Source: an uncultured Bacteroidales bacterium
GTDB taxonomy: Bacteria > Bacteroidota > Bacteroidia > Bacteroidales > Bacteroidaceae
Direction: 5' to 3'
Length of the DNA stretch: 64,000 nucleotides
NCBI GenBank assembly: GCA_902779535.1
Contig: CACZBX010000007.1
Span: 27,031 to 91,030 of the forward strand
Of the stretch, positions 40,171 to 48,567 are shown one piece after another (the first letter of the stretch is position 1; every line of letters begins with the position of its first letter). Under the pieces are notes generated by a model. It searched no databases. It had not been told where the DNA came from and was given only the letters and a program-made list of their open reading frames with translations. Made by a program: the position numbers and the translations under genes.

Positions 40171-41637
40171 ATGAAACGGACATTTCTCTCTCTATTTTTA
40201 GCCCTTTCTCTGAGTTTTTCGCTCAGCGCCCAAGACAAGGTTACACAAACAGTGCTTGAACTTGGTCGTACCGACAACCATACCATGGTACATGCTGACT
40301 ATATTGCTCGTAACATCGGAGGACGTCTCGTAGGAACTCACATGCTTCACCACGCCGAAGACTGGGTGGCTGAGCAATTTCGTTCTTGGGGACTTGAAGT
40401 AACCATGCAGGAAGCCGTAGAAATTGGTGTAGGCTTCGACCGCGGGCCGTGGTCTGGCCGGATGCTTTCGGAAGATGGCATGATGTTACATTTCGGCACT
40501 CCTGCTTATACAGCAGGGACACGAGGACCACAGAAAGGTCGCGTGCTGCTCGAACCCAAGAGTCAGCGCGAATTCGATCGCGTGAAAGGTGCGCTCAAAG
40601 GATCCTGGGTGCTGGTCGAAACAGGCCCGACCAACGGCTTAGCTATTGATGCCAGCGCCAAGGCTGACTCTTTACGTGCGGCCCAACTTGCTGAAGGAAA
40701 GGAAGGATCCGTACTCATGTACCGACAAATGGTGGACGCAGGAGTCTTGGGCTTTATCCGTCCGGCCAAGATGCCTATGCAGGTACTCTACAACCGTGCT
40801 ACTTGCTTCGATATCACCATGGACAATCTACCCAAAGCGTGCGACATCGTCTTGGATGAACATCAATTTGCCTTGATTAAGCAAAAAGTTGTCGACCGTC
40901 AAGACTTCCAACTGGAGTTCGATATTCGGAACCACTTCTTCCCTGGCCCAATGAAATATCACAATATCCTTGCTGTAATCAAAGGCAGTAAATATCCCGA
41001 CGAATATGTCATGATGGGAAGTCACCTGGATGCCTTCGACATTGCGACAGGATCAACCGACGACGGACAGGGCGTATGCGTAACGATGGAAGCAGCACGC
41101 CTGTTGGCTGCAGCCGGAGCCAAACCCAAGCGTTCCATCATGTTCTGCATCTGGACAGCGGAGGAATACGGGCTGATGGGCTCGAAATATTTCGTAGAGA
41201 AAAAGACCATTCCATGGAACAAAATCTCCAACTATTTCAACCGTGATGGCGGTCCGTTGGCAGCAGTCTCAATCACCGTTCCGCCAGTCATGTACGATGA
41301 CTTCGCAGAGGTGTGCAAACCTTTGGAAAACTATAATCCAAAGATTCCGTTCAGCGTACAGAAGCGCCAAGGTGATCCACAACCCCGCCCTACGAGAGCA
41401 GGCGGCTCCGACCACGCCTACTTTGCCATGAACGGTATCCCTGCGATCTCTTTCCGCGAATCGGATGTGTTTGGTTATGATTTTAACTACCGCGACATCT
41501 GGCATACCGAAGACGACCTATACGACAAGTTGATTCCTGAATATATGGAGCACTCAGCGGTTGTTCAGGCTGTCACCGCTTATGGACTTGCTAATTTGAA
41601 CCACCTTCTCTCGCGTGAAGGACTCTACAAGGAATAA
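40171..41637 (+). CDS. Secreted M28-family metallopeptidase with PA domain
   Basis: A signal peptide (1-20) and an N-terminal segment (GGRLVGTHMLHHAEDWVAEQ) precede a protease-associated domain (about 105-245), then the M28 dizinc core: H in MGSHLDAFD (about 282), D in GSTDDGQG, E-E in WTAEEYGLMGS, the NRDGG loop and H in GSDHAYF. All five ligand motifs are present, so it should be active. The family includes amino- and carboxypeptidases and glutaminyl cyclases. The PA insertion and 488-aa length fit M28 aminopeptidase/PSMA-type proteins. It is flanked by glycosidase genes. Confidence 0.9.
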   Translation: MKRTFLSLFLALSLSFSLSAQDKVTQTVLELGRTDNHTMVHADYIARNIGGRLVGTHMLHHAEDWVAEQFRSWGLEVTMQEAVEIGVGFDRGPWSGRMLSEDGMMLHFGTPAYTAGTRGPQKGRVLLEPKSQREFDRVKGALKGSWVLVETGPTNGLAIDASAKADSLRAAQLAEGKEGSVLMYRQMVDAGVLGFIRPAKMPMQVLYNRATCFDITMDNLPKACDIVLDEHQFALIKQKVVDRQDFQLEFDIRNHFFPGPMKYHNILAVIKGSKYPDEYVMMGSHLDAFDIATGSTDDGQGVCVTMEAARLLAAAGAKPKRSIMFCIWTAEEYGLMGSKYFVEKKTIPWNKISNYFNRDGGPLAAVSITVPPVMYDDFAEVCKPLENYNPKIPFSVQKRQGDPQPRPTRAGGSDHAYFAMNGIPAISFRESDVFGYDFNYRDIWHTEDDLYDKLIPEYMEHSAVVQAVTAYGLANLNHLLSREGLYKE

Positions 41638-41682
41638 ATCATACAATCATTAAGGCTGAATATTACCATAATAACATATATC

Positions 41683-43068
41683 ATGAAAACAAAAACGATC
41701 ATTCTCCTCATGACTTTGATAGGTTTGACGGGAGCTTGCAAAGAAGAATTCACACCAGCAAAGCCAACACAGGAACAATTGGCTTTTCAAGACATGGAAC
41801 TTGGGGTGTTTGTTCATTTCAGCATTGATGCCTTTGCTGAAAGAGGTACGATTCCAGGGCAAACCCCGGCATCAGCTTTTAACCCTACGGAACTGGATGT
41901 GAACCAATGGGTAGAAGCAGCCAAGGAAATGGGTGCCAAGTTCATGGTTCTCACAGCCCGTCATGAACAAGGTTTCTGCCTTTGGCCCACGAAGACAACC
42001 GATTACAGCATTCAACATAGCCCCTACAAAGATGGTAAAGGAGATATCGTGCGCGAGTTCGTGGATGCCTGCCGTAAGCATGGGATAAAACCGGGATTAT
42101 ATACCGCACCGTGGATTGACTCTCATTGGGAATCGATTTACTTAGGATATAAAGGTGGAGATACCGGGGATATCAACAAGCTCAATGATCCGGAACTGTA
42201 TGCCAAGGCTTGGGCAAAGGAAAAAGAACAGATTACAGAATTGATGACGAACTACGGTGATTTGGTTATTTTATGGAATGACCATTTCGGCCGTTCTGAT
42301 GCTTTGAGCGAAGAACATCTGGGTGGTAAATTAAGAACATTCTATGCTGATTTTACTAAGCACGCCCATGAGCTTCAACCTGGATGTTTGATACTAGGGC
42401 GTGATATCGAACATGTAGGACAAGAAAAAGGGTATGCCAGCTATCCACTTTGGAACTCGTTAAATACCATTGACAGCACGCTGTATTCCATTAGTGAGAC
42501 CTATAGATGGGACTATCCTAACACTGGAAACCCACATGGTAAATTCTACCGTCCTCAATTAGCACCTACCACCGATGCGCTGTCAAAAGGTGGTTGGATG
42601 TGGCATAATTACCGTCAGCCACAGCCATTAGAAGTAACGATGAAATCATATTTCGAAACAATCGGTCGTGGTGCATCGTTAATCATTAATTTTGCACCTG
42701 ATAGAAGAGGTCTCGTAGAGGATCAGGTGGTAGAAGCAGCGATAAACTTTGGAAATGAAATAAAACGCCGCTTCAGCAACCCTATTCTTACATCAGACTC
42801 AAAAGAAAGCAAGCAGGTTATTCGCTTTGAAACTCCGACAACCATAAGCCATGTCGTCACAATGGAAGATATAAGTGAAGGACAGCGCATTTCTGCCTAT
42901 ACCATCGAGGCCGAAGTGGATGGCAAGTGGCAAACAATTGTAAACGGACAAACGATTGGACATAAGCGCATTGACCATTTTGAAGACATTACCACCACTG
43001 CTATACGGTTTAAAGTAACGGATGCTGTAGCTAAGCCCAAAATGCGTAGTATCTCTGTTTTTAGATAA
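41683..43068 (+). CDS. Lipoprotein GH29 alpha-L-fucosidase
   Basis: The lipobox is at C19 (TGAC). GH29 signatures are GVFVHFSIDAF (about 41-51), KFMVLTARHEQGFCLWPT, YKDGKGDIVREFVDACRKHG and the nucleophile aspartate D200 in VILWNDHFG. The C-terminal 120 residues are a beta-sandwich (VTMEDISEGQRISAYTIEA). At 461 aa with this N-terminal pattern it resembles the GH29 subgroup specific for alpha-1,3/1,4-fucosides, but linkage is inference. It lies 45 bases after the M28 gene and may share its transcript. Confidence 0.9.
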   Translation: MKTKTIILLMTLIGLTGACKEEFTPAKPTQEQLAFQDMELGVFVHFSIDAFAERGTIPGQTPASAFNPTELDVNQWVEAAKEMGAKFMVLTARHEQGFCLWPTKTTDYSIQHSPYKDGKGDIVREFVDACRKHGIKPGLYTAPWIDSHWESIYLGYKGGDTGDINKLNDPELYAKAWAKEKEQITELMTNYGDLVILWNDHFGRSDALSEEHLGGKLRTFYADFTKHAHELQPGCLILGRDIEHVGQEKGYASYPLWNSLNTIDSTLYSISETYRWDYPNTGNPHGKFYRPQLAPTTDALSKGGWMWHNYRQPQPLEVTMKSYFETIGRGASLIINFAPDRRGLVEDQVVEAAINFGNEIKRRFSNPILTSDSKESKQVIRFETPTTISHVVTMEDISEGQRISAYTIEAEVDGKWQTIVNGQTIGHKRIDHFEDITTTAIRFKVTDAVAKPKMRSISVFR

Positions 43069-43189
43069 TGCTTGGGTTTTCATCAGTACCTGCTAAAGAT
43101 GGAAACAACCATCGAATTAGTTTTTTACGATTTTAGTAACCGAATTGAATAAAATACAAAAAGAGTAGATCAATCATAATACAAAAGCC

Positions 43190-43366
43190 ATGGGAAAAGA
43201 TAGATTCGACATTAAAGAAAAAGAAGGTGTAAGCCTGTTGACTGACGCCATTGTCATCATTGACAAGGAAACCGGAGTGAATTACCTCTATGTTCATCGT
43301 GGATACGGCGGTGGTCTCACTCCGCTGCTCGATTCAGATGGGAAACCCATCGTAACCAAGGAGTAA
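43190..43366 (+). CDS. 58-aa DUF6440-like protein
   Basis: A short gene too small for most gene finders: FDIKEKEGVSLLTDAIVIID, then KETGVNYLYVHRGYGGGLTP and LLDSDGKPIV. The pattern (an attribute-like strand, VNYLYV, a GGGLTPLLDxDGKPIV end) is what I recall for DUF6440 proteins, which have no known function and are often found in phages and mobile contexts. First of the run of small single genes between 43.2 and 45.7 kb. No promoter was identified. Confidence 0.7.
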   Translation: MGKDRFDIKEKEGVSLLTDAIVIIDKETGVNYLYVHRGYGGGLTPLLDSDGKPIVTKE

Positions 43367-43481
43367 GAACTCACTCTTACAACGATGAATCTTTTGCAGT
43401 TTCAAAAGCCAACGTTTGCTTTGTCATAGTATCATCAAAAGTATTAATAAACTGAGTAAAAGAAACAAATATTTATTGTTT

Positions 43482-43512
43482 TTTGTAAGAAAAAATTTTT
43501 TAATTAACTTTA
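43482..43512 (+). promoter_or_regulatory. Promoter in front of repeat B copy 1
   Basis: TTTG (43482-43485), a 19-base spacer, then TAACTTTA (43505-43512), one base off consensus. Confidence 0.55.
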
Positions 43513-43536
43513 CACCAAACAATTATAAACAATCAG

Positions 43537-43569
43537 TTTATAGTGTTTGAATTTATAAAGGGTTTAAAC
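43537..43569 (+). repeat. Leader repeat B, copy 1
   Basis: TTTATAGTGTTTGAATTTAT then AAAGGGTTTAAAC, 33 bases. Identical to copy 3 at 44561. Contains the inverted pair GTTTGAA / TTTAAAC. Confidence 0.85.
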
Positions 43570-43637
43570 CTTTTCTTCTCGATTTTTTTGGATATTTCAT
43601 TTATTTGTTTTTTATTTGAAAACAAATATGTTTTATT

Positions 43638-43799
43638 ATGGTAGTTTTAGAAATTATTTCATGTGCCATCCTTATTATTGGACTCATTGTACTTGAGTAT
43701 TATATCATTGCTCATGCACTTGATTCTGAAAAACCCTTAATCCAAATTAAGGAAATAGAAATTTCTATCGTTGATCATGAAGAAAACGATGAAAAATAA
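43638..43799 (+). CDS. 53-aa single-pass membrane protein
   Basis: An ATG-started frame of 53 codons: one hydrophobic helix (ISCAILIIGLIVLEYYIIAH) followed by an acidic tail (IVDHEENDEK). No family recognised. It lies between repeat-B copies 1 and 2 with an upstream promoter-like sequence, so a real tiny gene is likely but not certain. Confidence 0.5.
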   Translation: MVVLEIISCAILIIGLIVLEYYIIAHALDSEKPLIQIKEIEISIVDHEENDEK

Positions 43800-43817
43800 T
43801 GATGGAAAAAACGACAG

Positions 43818-43850
43818 TTTATAGTGTTTGAATTTATAAAGAGTTTAAAT
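43818..43850 (+). repeat. Leader repeat B, copy 2
   Basis: Matches copy 1 at 31 of 33 positions (AAAGAGTTTAAAT end). It ends 4 bases before the ATG of the 43.9-kb lipoprotein, so it forms that gene's immediate leader. Confidence 0.85.
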
Positions 43851-43854
43851 CATT

Positions 43855-44418
43855 ATGAGAAAATTATTATCCTTTTTTGTTGTATTAACGTCTTTTTTCT
43901 TCTTCTCGTGTTCTTCGGAAGAAGATATTCGTTCTGACGGTTCTCTTCCTTTTTACCTCAATGTCTATATTGAAGATGCTGAAGGTAATAGCTATCTGAA
44001 TCCAGAACACGAACGATGTATAAACTTGGACAAATCAAAAGTGTATTCTGTCCTTGAGGATGGTTCGTTAAAATTACATTCAGATGATGACTATCAATAT
44101 AATGATTATGCAACAGACGAGAATGGGAACCCCATAAAGTACAGAGTTTTTTCGAAATGTTTTGAATATGGACTAATGTTGGAAGATCCCAATGGGAAAA
44201 AGCATGAAAATTGTTTTGTTCATGTAGATGTGGGGCCGAAAGTCGGTGAAACAAGTCATACATTCATTTTTCAATGGGATAGGACAAAGTCTGACACAGT
44301 GTCTTTTATTCTTAGTGAACCTTATAATGGACATGGATATAAATATGGACTGATTTCCAAAACTGTTATTAATGGTAAGGAAGGAAATCCTTCACCTGTA
44401 TTTTATCTTGTCCACTAA
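43855..44418 (+). CDS. Hypothetical surface lipoprotein
   Basis: A lipoprotein signal (FFFFSC, cysteine about 19) is followed by SSEED, an acidic export tail for surface display. The body (187 aa) is beta-rich with conserved-looking aromatic strands (LPFYLNVYIEDAEGNSYLNP; TFIFQWDRTKSDTVSF). No family recognised. Repeat-B copy 2 ends 4 bases upstream of the ATG and a perfect terminator follows. Confidence 0.7.
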   Translation: MRKLLSFFVVLTSFFFFSCSSEEDIRSDGSLPFYLNVYIEDAEGNSYLNPEHERCINLDKSKVYSVLEDGSLKLHSDDDYQYNDYATDENGNPIKYRVFSKCFEYGLMLEDPNGKKHENCFVHVDVGPKVGETSHTFIFQWDRTKSDTVSFILSEPYNGHGYKYGLISKTVINGKEGNPSPVFYLVH

Positions 44419-44439
44419 TTTGTACTATTAATTATACAT

Positions 44440-44476
44440 AATAGCGAGGTTAAACACTTTGTTTTATCTCGCTATT
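44440..44476 (+). terminator. Intrinsic terminator after the lipoprotein gene
   Basis: AATAGCGAG pairs with CTCGCTATT across a 19-base loop, followed by TTTATAG. Confidence 0.7.
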
Positions 44477-44560
44477 TTTATAGAGGTAATTGGGAGCCAA
44501 TTCTTATATCAATTTAAAAGGTGTAGCAAGATAATCCAACACTTTTTTGTTCGCTTCATG

Positions 44561-44593
44561 TTTATAGTGTTTGAATTTATAAAGGGTTTAAAC
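44561..44593 (+). repeat. Leader repeat B, copy 3
   Basis: Identical over all 33 bases to copy 1 (TTTATAGTGTTTGAATTTAT then AAAGGGTTTAAAC). It precedes the promoter of the cupin gene. Confidence 0.85.
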
Positions 44594-44596
44594 TGA

Positions 44597-44629
44597 TTTG
44601 TCTTGTTTCTCGGATTTTTTGTACTTTTG
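44597..44629 (+). promoter_or_regulatory. Promoter of the cupin lipoprotein gene
   Basis: TTTG (44597-44600), a 21-base spacer, then TACTTTTG (44622-44629), 30 bases before the ATG. Confidence 0.75.
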
Positions 44630-44659
44630 TGCCCGAATTAATTCAAAAACAGATACTAC

Positions 44660-45130
44660 ATGCGACAAATGAAGTCATGGATACTCGCCACCATTCTTAG
44701 CATCAGCGGCGTTTCTACGATGCTTGTATCGTGCAAGAATGCCTATACCGAAAAAGTAACACCGACAAAAGTGGAAAATAAGGAGCTCATCCGCACCAGC
44801 CAAAGTTGGGACGGCGTGGAGCTGCCCGACTACCTGCAGGGGCGCCCCGAGCTGGTCGCCGTGAAGTACGTATTCCCAGTTGGTCAGAAGTTGGGCTGGC
44901 ACCACCACCCGGTGATGAACTACGGCATACTGGTTCAGGGCGAGCTGACCATCATCGGACAAGACGGGAAGGAGAAGGTGGTCCACGAGGGTGAAGCCGT
45001 CGTTGAGATGGTGAACACCATCCACCATGGCGAGAACCGTAGCACTAAGCCCGTCATCCTCTACATGTTCTACCTCTCGCAGAAGGATCTGCCCCTTGCC
45101 GTACAGCACCCCGAGATCCCGTTAGACTGA
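44660..45130 (+). CDS. Cupin-domain lipoprotein
   Basis: The lipobox is at C25 (LVSC). A single cupin barrel spans about 65-145: motif 1 GWHHHPVMNYGILVQGELTI (histidines 81-83; the usual motif glutamate is not clear) and motif 2 region VVEMVNTIHHGENRS. It probably binds a metal and a small ligand in the periplasm or on the surface. From about 44810 the codons are markedly GC-rich (CTGCCCGACTACCTGCAGGG), unlike the AT-rich signal region and the neighbours, pointing to transfer from a higher-GC relative. Confidence 0.83.
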   Translation: MRQMKSWILATILSISGVSTMLVSCKNAYTEKVTPTKVENKELIRTSQSWDGVELPDYLQGRPELVAVKYVFPVGQKLGWHHHPVMNYGILVQGELTIIGQDGKEKVVHEGEAVVEMVNTIHHGENRSTKPVILYMFYLSQKDLPLAVQHPEIPLD

Positions 45131-45141
45131 GAAGCGGAACG

Positions 45142-45174
45142 TTTTAGCATTTGAAATTATAAAGATTTTAAAAC
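45142..45174 (+). repeat. Leader repeat B, copy 4 (diverged)
   Basis: TTTTAGCATTTGAAATTATA then AAGATTTTAAAAC. Same length and spacing as copies 1-3 but several substitutions. Its TTTTAGCA start also resembles repeat A. Confidence 0.55.
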
Positions 45175-45228
45175 AAGATATATTTTAAATTCGTAACTTC
45201 GAACCAAGAAACCAAAAAACAAGAGACT

Positions 45229-45681
45229 ATGAAGTTAGCTGAAGGACTGAGCATTCGAAAGGATCTGCAGACACGCATTGAACAACTGAAGGCCCGACTG
45301 CTGAACAATACGAAAGTGCAGGAGGGCGAACAACCTTCTGAGCAACCATCAGAACTGATGAAGGAACTGGATGGCTGTCTGAAACAATTGCAGGAAGTGA
45401 TGTATCGCATCAATGCAACCAACATGCACACCGTGAAGGACGGAAAGACACTGACGGAGATGATGGCAGAGCGTGAAGTGCTGGGAAAGCGCGTACAAGT
45501 GCTGCGCGAGGTGTTCGACAAGGCATCACAGCAGGCCGATCGCTATGGACGCAATGAGATAAAGTACATCAACACCATCGATGTGCCTGCACTGCACAAG
45601 CAAATAGACAAATTCTCACAGCAGTTGCGCAAGCTCGATATAGAGATTCAGGCACTGAACTTTATCACTGAAATGGAATAA
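45229..45681 (+). CDS. DIP1984-family protein
   Basis: 150 aa, almost all helical. The pattern MKLAEGLSIRKDLQTRIEQL, then VQEGEQPSEQPSELMKELDG, TLTEMMAEREVLGKR and YGRNEIKYINTIDVPALHKQ is typical of DIP1984 (septicolysin-like) proteins. Biochemical role unknown; a coiled-coil cytoplasmic protein is likely. Last gene of the repeat-B run. Confidence 0.85.
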   Translation: MKLAEGLSIRKDLQTRIEQLKARLLNNTKVQEGEQPSEQPSELMKELDGCLKQLQEVMYRINATNMHTVKDGKTLTEMMAEREVLGKRVQVLREVFDKASQQADRYGRNEIKYINTIDVPALHKQIDKFSQQLRKLDIEIQALNFITEME

Positions 45682-46027
45682 AAAATTCTGGAGGTGCGGC
45701 CCGACGGACAGGGTGAGCTAAAAAACGAGTCCTTCGGGATTCTACTTTAGGATGTCAGTACGGAACGACTGACATGGCTTCTGCCAACTCATGGAGCATG
45801 TTCTGCACGACTCCACGGCGTACGATTCACATAGCACGCAGCACTACCATTTAGCTAACTGCCACCAAAGGCTGACACCTCTTTCTAATACCACCTATCT
45901 TATCAAATATATCCGAAGAGAAATACGGAAGGCTTTAGTCTACTTTGAGCAGGTATTGAACATCCCGTCGTAATAATGCTCAGCCAAAGTGGTGGAAGGA
46001 AGTTCTTACGTGAAAATACTGTAAACT
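45682..46027. other. Gene-free stretch with one hairpin
   Basis: No convincing gene on either strand. At 45752-45775 ATGTCAGT and ACTGACAT form a perfect 8-bp inverted repeat around ACGGAACG. Nothing else recognised. Confidence 0.5.
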
Positions 46028-46156
46028 GCGGATTTCCTATCCGCGCGGGTCACAGACCCGCTGCTAATCCCTCTGTGGATTTGGAGATCCACAGAGACAT
46101 AAACAATCTACAAGAACAACAAAAAACTTCCCTGTGGATCTCCGGATCCACAGGGA
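46028..46156. repeat. REP-like hairpin cluster 1
   Basis: Four perfect hairpins in a row: GCGGAT/ATCCGC, GCGGGT/ACCCGC, TCTGTGGAT/ATCCACAGA and TCCCTGTGGATC/GATCCACAGGGA (TCCG loop). The same order and similar arms recur at 54.9-55.0 kb. No transposase gene is adjacent. Confidence 0.7.
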
Positions 46157-46193
46157 CATAAAACATCTCTCTACAGAAATTTTGATCGAGTTT

Positions 46194-48455
46194 CTATTGC
46201 ATATACAACTTATAGTTCTTGACACTTCCCGGAGCTCCCTGCTCTGCCCTCGGAAGGTATTCAATGGCAGTGATCGTCTGTTCACCACCTAAGTCGAGCA
46301 CCAGGATATGCGGGAATTTCACACCTTTGGCACTGCTCCAATAAGTACTTTCCTGCAAGTCGTATACCTTATCACCTGTCTGGTTACCGTTCTCAAAGTC
46401 TTCGCTGCTGACATACTTGACTGTCCATGGTTCGCGACTCAAACGTTTGCCATCGGCTCCTTGCAGATAGATTTCGGCAATGGAAGCCACATCCTTACCG
46501 TCTTGTGCATCCATACATATCAAGGCGAGGTAGCGTCCCTTGCTTGCTTTCTTCAGCTTTTGCGTTTGCCAGCCATTGCCCGCAGCGAAAGCACCTTCAC
46601 CCACCAGGCTAAACTTATTCATGTCTAACTGTGTATCTTCAGCTGATTTTTCAATGTTTAGTTTATCCAATTCCGGATGATCTTGACCAAAACAAATAGG
46701 GTTCGATTTCGGACCGACTACATCCAAAACGATGACCTCATTACAGCCTTTCTTCAACCAACAGCCTGGAACATACAGCGTCTGCTGCGGTCCAATACTC
46801 CAGATACGCCCCATCGGATGACCGTTCACATATACCTGACCTTTGCCGAAGGCTTCAAAGTTCAAGAACGTATCACCAGTACTTTTTAGGTTAAAATAGC
46901 CACGGTAGTACCCGGCTTTACCAGGAATCATATCTTTCCCATTCGTAGTTAATTTAGCTTCATTCAATGCTTTAACTGCATTATCATAATCATCTGGAAA
47001 CGTGCTGATTTTCCAATTCTTTAAATTCCATGAAACAAGATGGCCATTCATTTCCGACTGCACGGTTACTTCCTTCGTAATACCCTTATAATCCTTGATA
47101 GCACGGCCGAAGTTGATACGTCCCATGGCCTCAATGAGGATGGTAAGTGTAGCACCTTTTCTGACAGCCGGAATGCGTATGGACTTCTCGTTCTTCACAC
47201 GGTCGATCTTGCCAATGTATTGTCCGTCGATAAACACTTGGGCATAGTCGTGGCAATCGGTCAGCGTAAGCACACTCGGTTCTGGTATCTCGGGGAGAAG
47301 TGTTGAGTATTTCATCGAGCCCCATCCCATATCCAGGTCTTCCATGGACAGGATGTCGCGGCTCTCAATCGTCTTGGCGATACCCTTATCGATACCGGCA
47401 AACTCATTCAGTTCAAATGTAGGCACGGTGATAATCGGTGCCGGCATCTTAGGTATTGCCGGCATCTTCTTGCCATCGTTATACTTTGCCATCATCTCTC
47501 TCAGTTCATAGAATTTCGGAGTAGCCTGGCCATACTCGTTGATAGGAGCATCGTAGTCGTAAGAAGTCACGTCAGGGGCAAATCCCGGACTGTTTGCTCC
47601 GGCCCAATGCCCGAACGAAGTACCGCCGTGAGTCATATACAGGGAGAAACTGATACCTTTCGAGAGCATCTCGTCCATACCGGCAACCATATCCTTCGAA
47701 GGACGTGTCTCGTGGCGTGCACCCCACTTGTCGAACCATCCGCTCCAGAACTCTGAACACATCTTTGGAGCATTCGGCCGCAATTCTCCCAAGCGTTTGA
47801 ATTGCTGATCGATGTTGGCACCTGTACCAAAGTTCATTGTCCAAACCAAATCATCCAGACCATTCAATGTGAAATTGCTTGCCCAGTCACACTGGAACAA
47901 AGCCACCTTATCAAAGCCCGATTCCTTCACAATGTCACGAATGGCACTAACATACGCCTTGTCCTCGCCATACGACCCATATTCATTCTCGACTTGTACC
48001 ATGATGATAGGGCCGCCGTTCTGAATGGTCAACGGTGCAAGTTGCTTACCTACTTCCTTCTCAAAGATCCGCACACGTTCCATAAAATATGGATCCTGCT
48101 CTCTCAGACGGATATCTTTTTTCTTAAGGAGCCACCAAGGCAGGCCACCCATTTCCCATTCAGCACATACATAGGGTCCAGGGCGGACAATCACGTACAT
48201 CCCATTCTTTTGGGCCAGCCGACAGAAGTTCATCCCTAAGGCCTTGCACATCTGGATGCGATGTTCCCAGTAAGGACGCGGAATACGTGGATAATGCACT
48301 TCGGCAGCCTTCACGATAAAGGGTTTGCCGTTTAATAAAAAGGTTTGATCTCCTACGGTAAAAGTACCACCTTTATTCTGGGAGAAAGTGGGCTGAGCCA
48401 TCAACAACAGCAGACTTAAAAGGGATAGGCCCAACCATGTTTTAGTATGTTTCAT
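46194..48455 (-). CDS. Secreted GH35 beta-galactosidase with apparent internal deletion
   Basis: A signal peptide (1-26) is followed by the GH35 barrel start FIVKAAEVHYPRIPRPYWEH, acid/base E158 in VQVENEYGSYG, nucleophile E235 in CSEFWSGWFDKWG, two beta-sandwich domains and a C-terminal discoidin-like region (to VKNYKLYMQ). At 753 aa it is about 28 residues short: after KALGMN the sequence jumps to FCRLAQKNGMYVIV, omitting the segment that in homologs carries the YVFWNxHE motif, barrel strand 2 and helix 2. The reading frame is kept. The junction is at about 48227. The enzyme may be misfolded or inactive despite both catalytic glutamates. Confidence 0.85.
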   Translation of the reverse strand: MKHTKTWLGLSLLSLLLLMAQPTFSQNKGGTFTVGDQTFLLNGKPFIVKAAEVHYPRIPRPYWEHRIQMCKALGMNFCRLAQKNGMYVIVRPGPYVCAEWEMGGLPWWLLKKKDIRLREQDPYFMERVRIFEKEVGKQLAPLTIQNGGPIIMVQVENEYGSYGEDKAYVSAIRDIVKESGFDKVALFQCDWASNFTLNGLDDLVWTMNFGTGANIDQQFKRLGELRPNAPKMCSEFWSGWFDKWGARHETRPSKDMVAGMDEMLSKGISFSLYMTHGGTSFGHWAGANSPGFAPDVTSYDYDAPINEYGQATPKFYELREMMAKYNDGKKMPAIPKMPAPIITVPTFELNEFAGIDKGIAKTIESRDILSMEDLDMGWGSMKYSTLLPEIPEPSVLTLTDCHDYAQVFIDGQYIGKIDRVKNEKSIRIPAVRKGATLTILIEAMGRINFGRAIKDYKGITKEVTVQSEMNGHLVSWNLKNWKISTFPDDYDNAVKALNEAKLTTNGKDMIPGKAGYYRGYFNLKSTGDTFLNFEAFGKGQVYVNGHPMGRIWSIGPQQTLYVPGCWLKKGCNEVIVLDVVGPKSNPICFGQDHPELDKLNIEKSAEDTQLDMNKFSLVGEGAFAAGNGWQTQKLKKASKGRYLALICMDAQDGKDVASIAEIYLQGADGKRLSREPWTVKYVSSEDFENGNQTGDKVYDLQESTYWSSAKGVKFPHILVLDLGGEQTITAIEYLPRAEQGAPGSVKNYKLYMQ

Positions 48456-48478
48456 GATTTAAGAATTAATTGTTTGGA

Positions 48479-48510
48479 CAAATGTAGGGAAAAATAGCTA
48501 ACACACCAAA
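48479..48510 (-). promoter_or_regulatory. Promoter of the GH35 gene
   Basis: The lower strand reads TTTG (48510-48507), a 20-base spacer, then TACATTTG (48486-48479), 23 bases before the ATG. Confidence 0.75.
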
Positions 48511-48567
48511 TTATTGGTTTCTGTTTGCCTACTTTAACAACGCTACCGCATAAGGATTAGGATTGTT

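Noticed and set aside
45791-45973. 60-aa frame in the 45.7-46.0 kb gap
   Set aside because: Low-complexity His/Thr-rich start, no promoter and no family resemblance.
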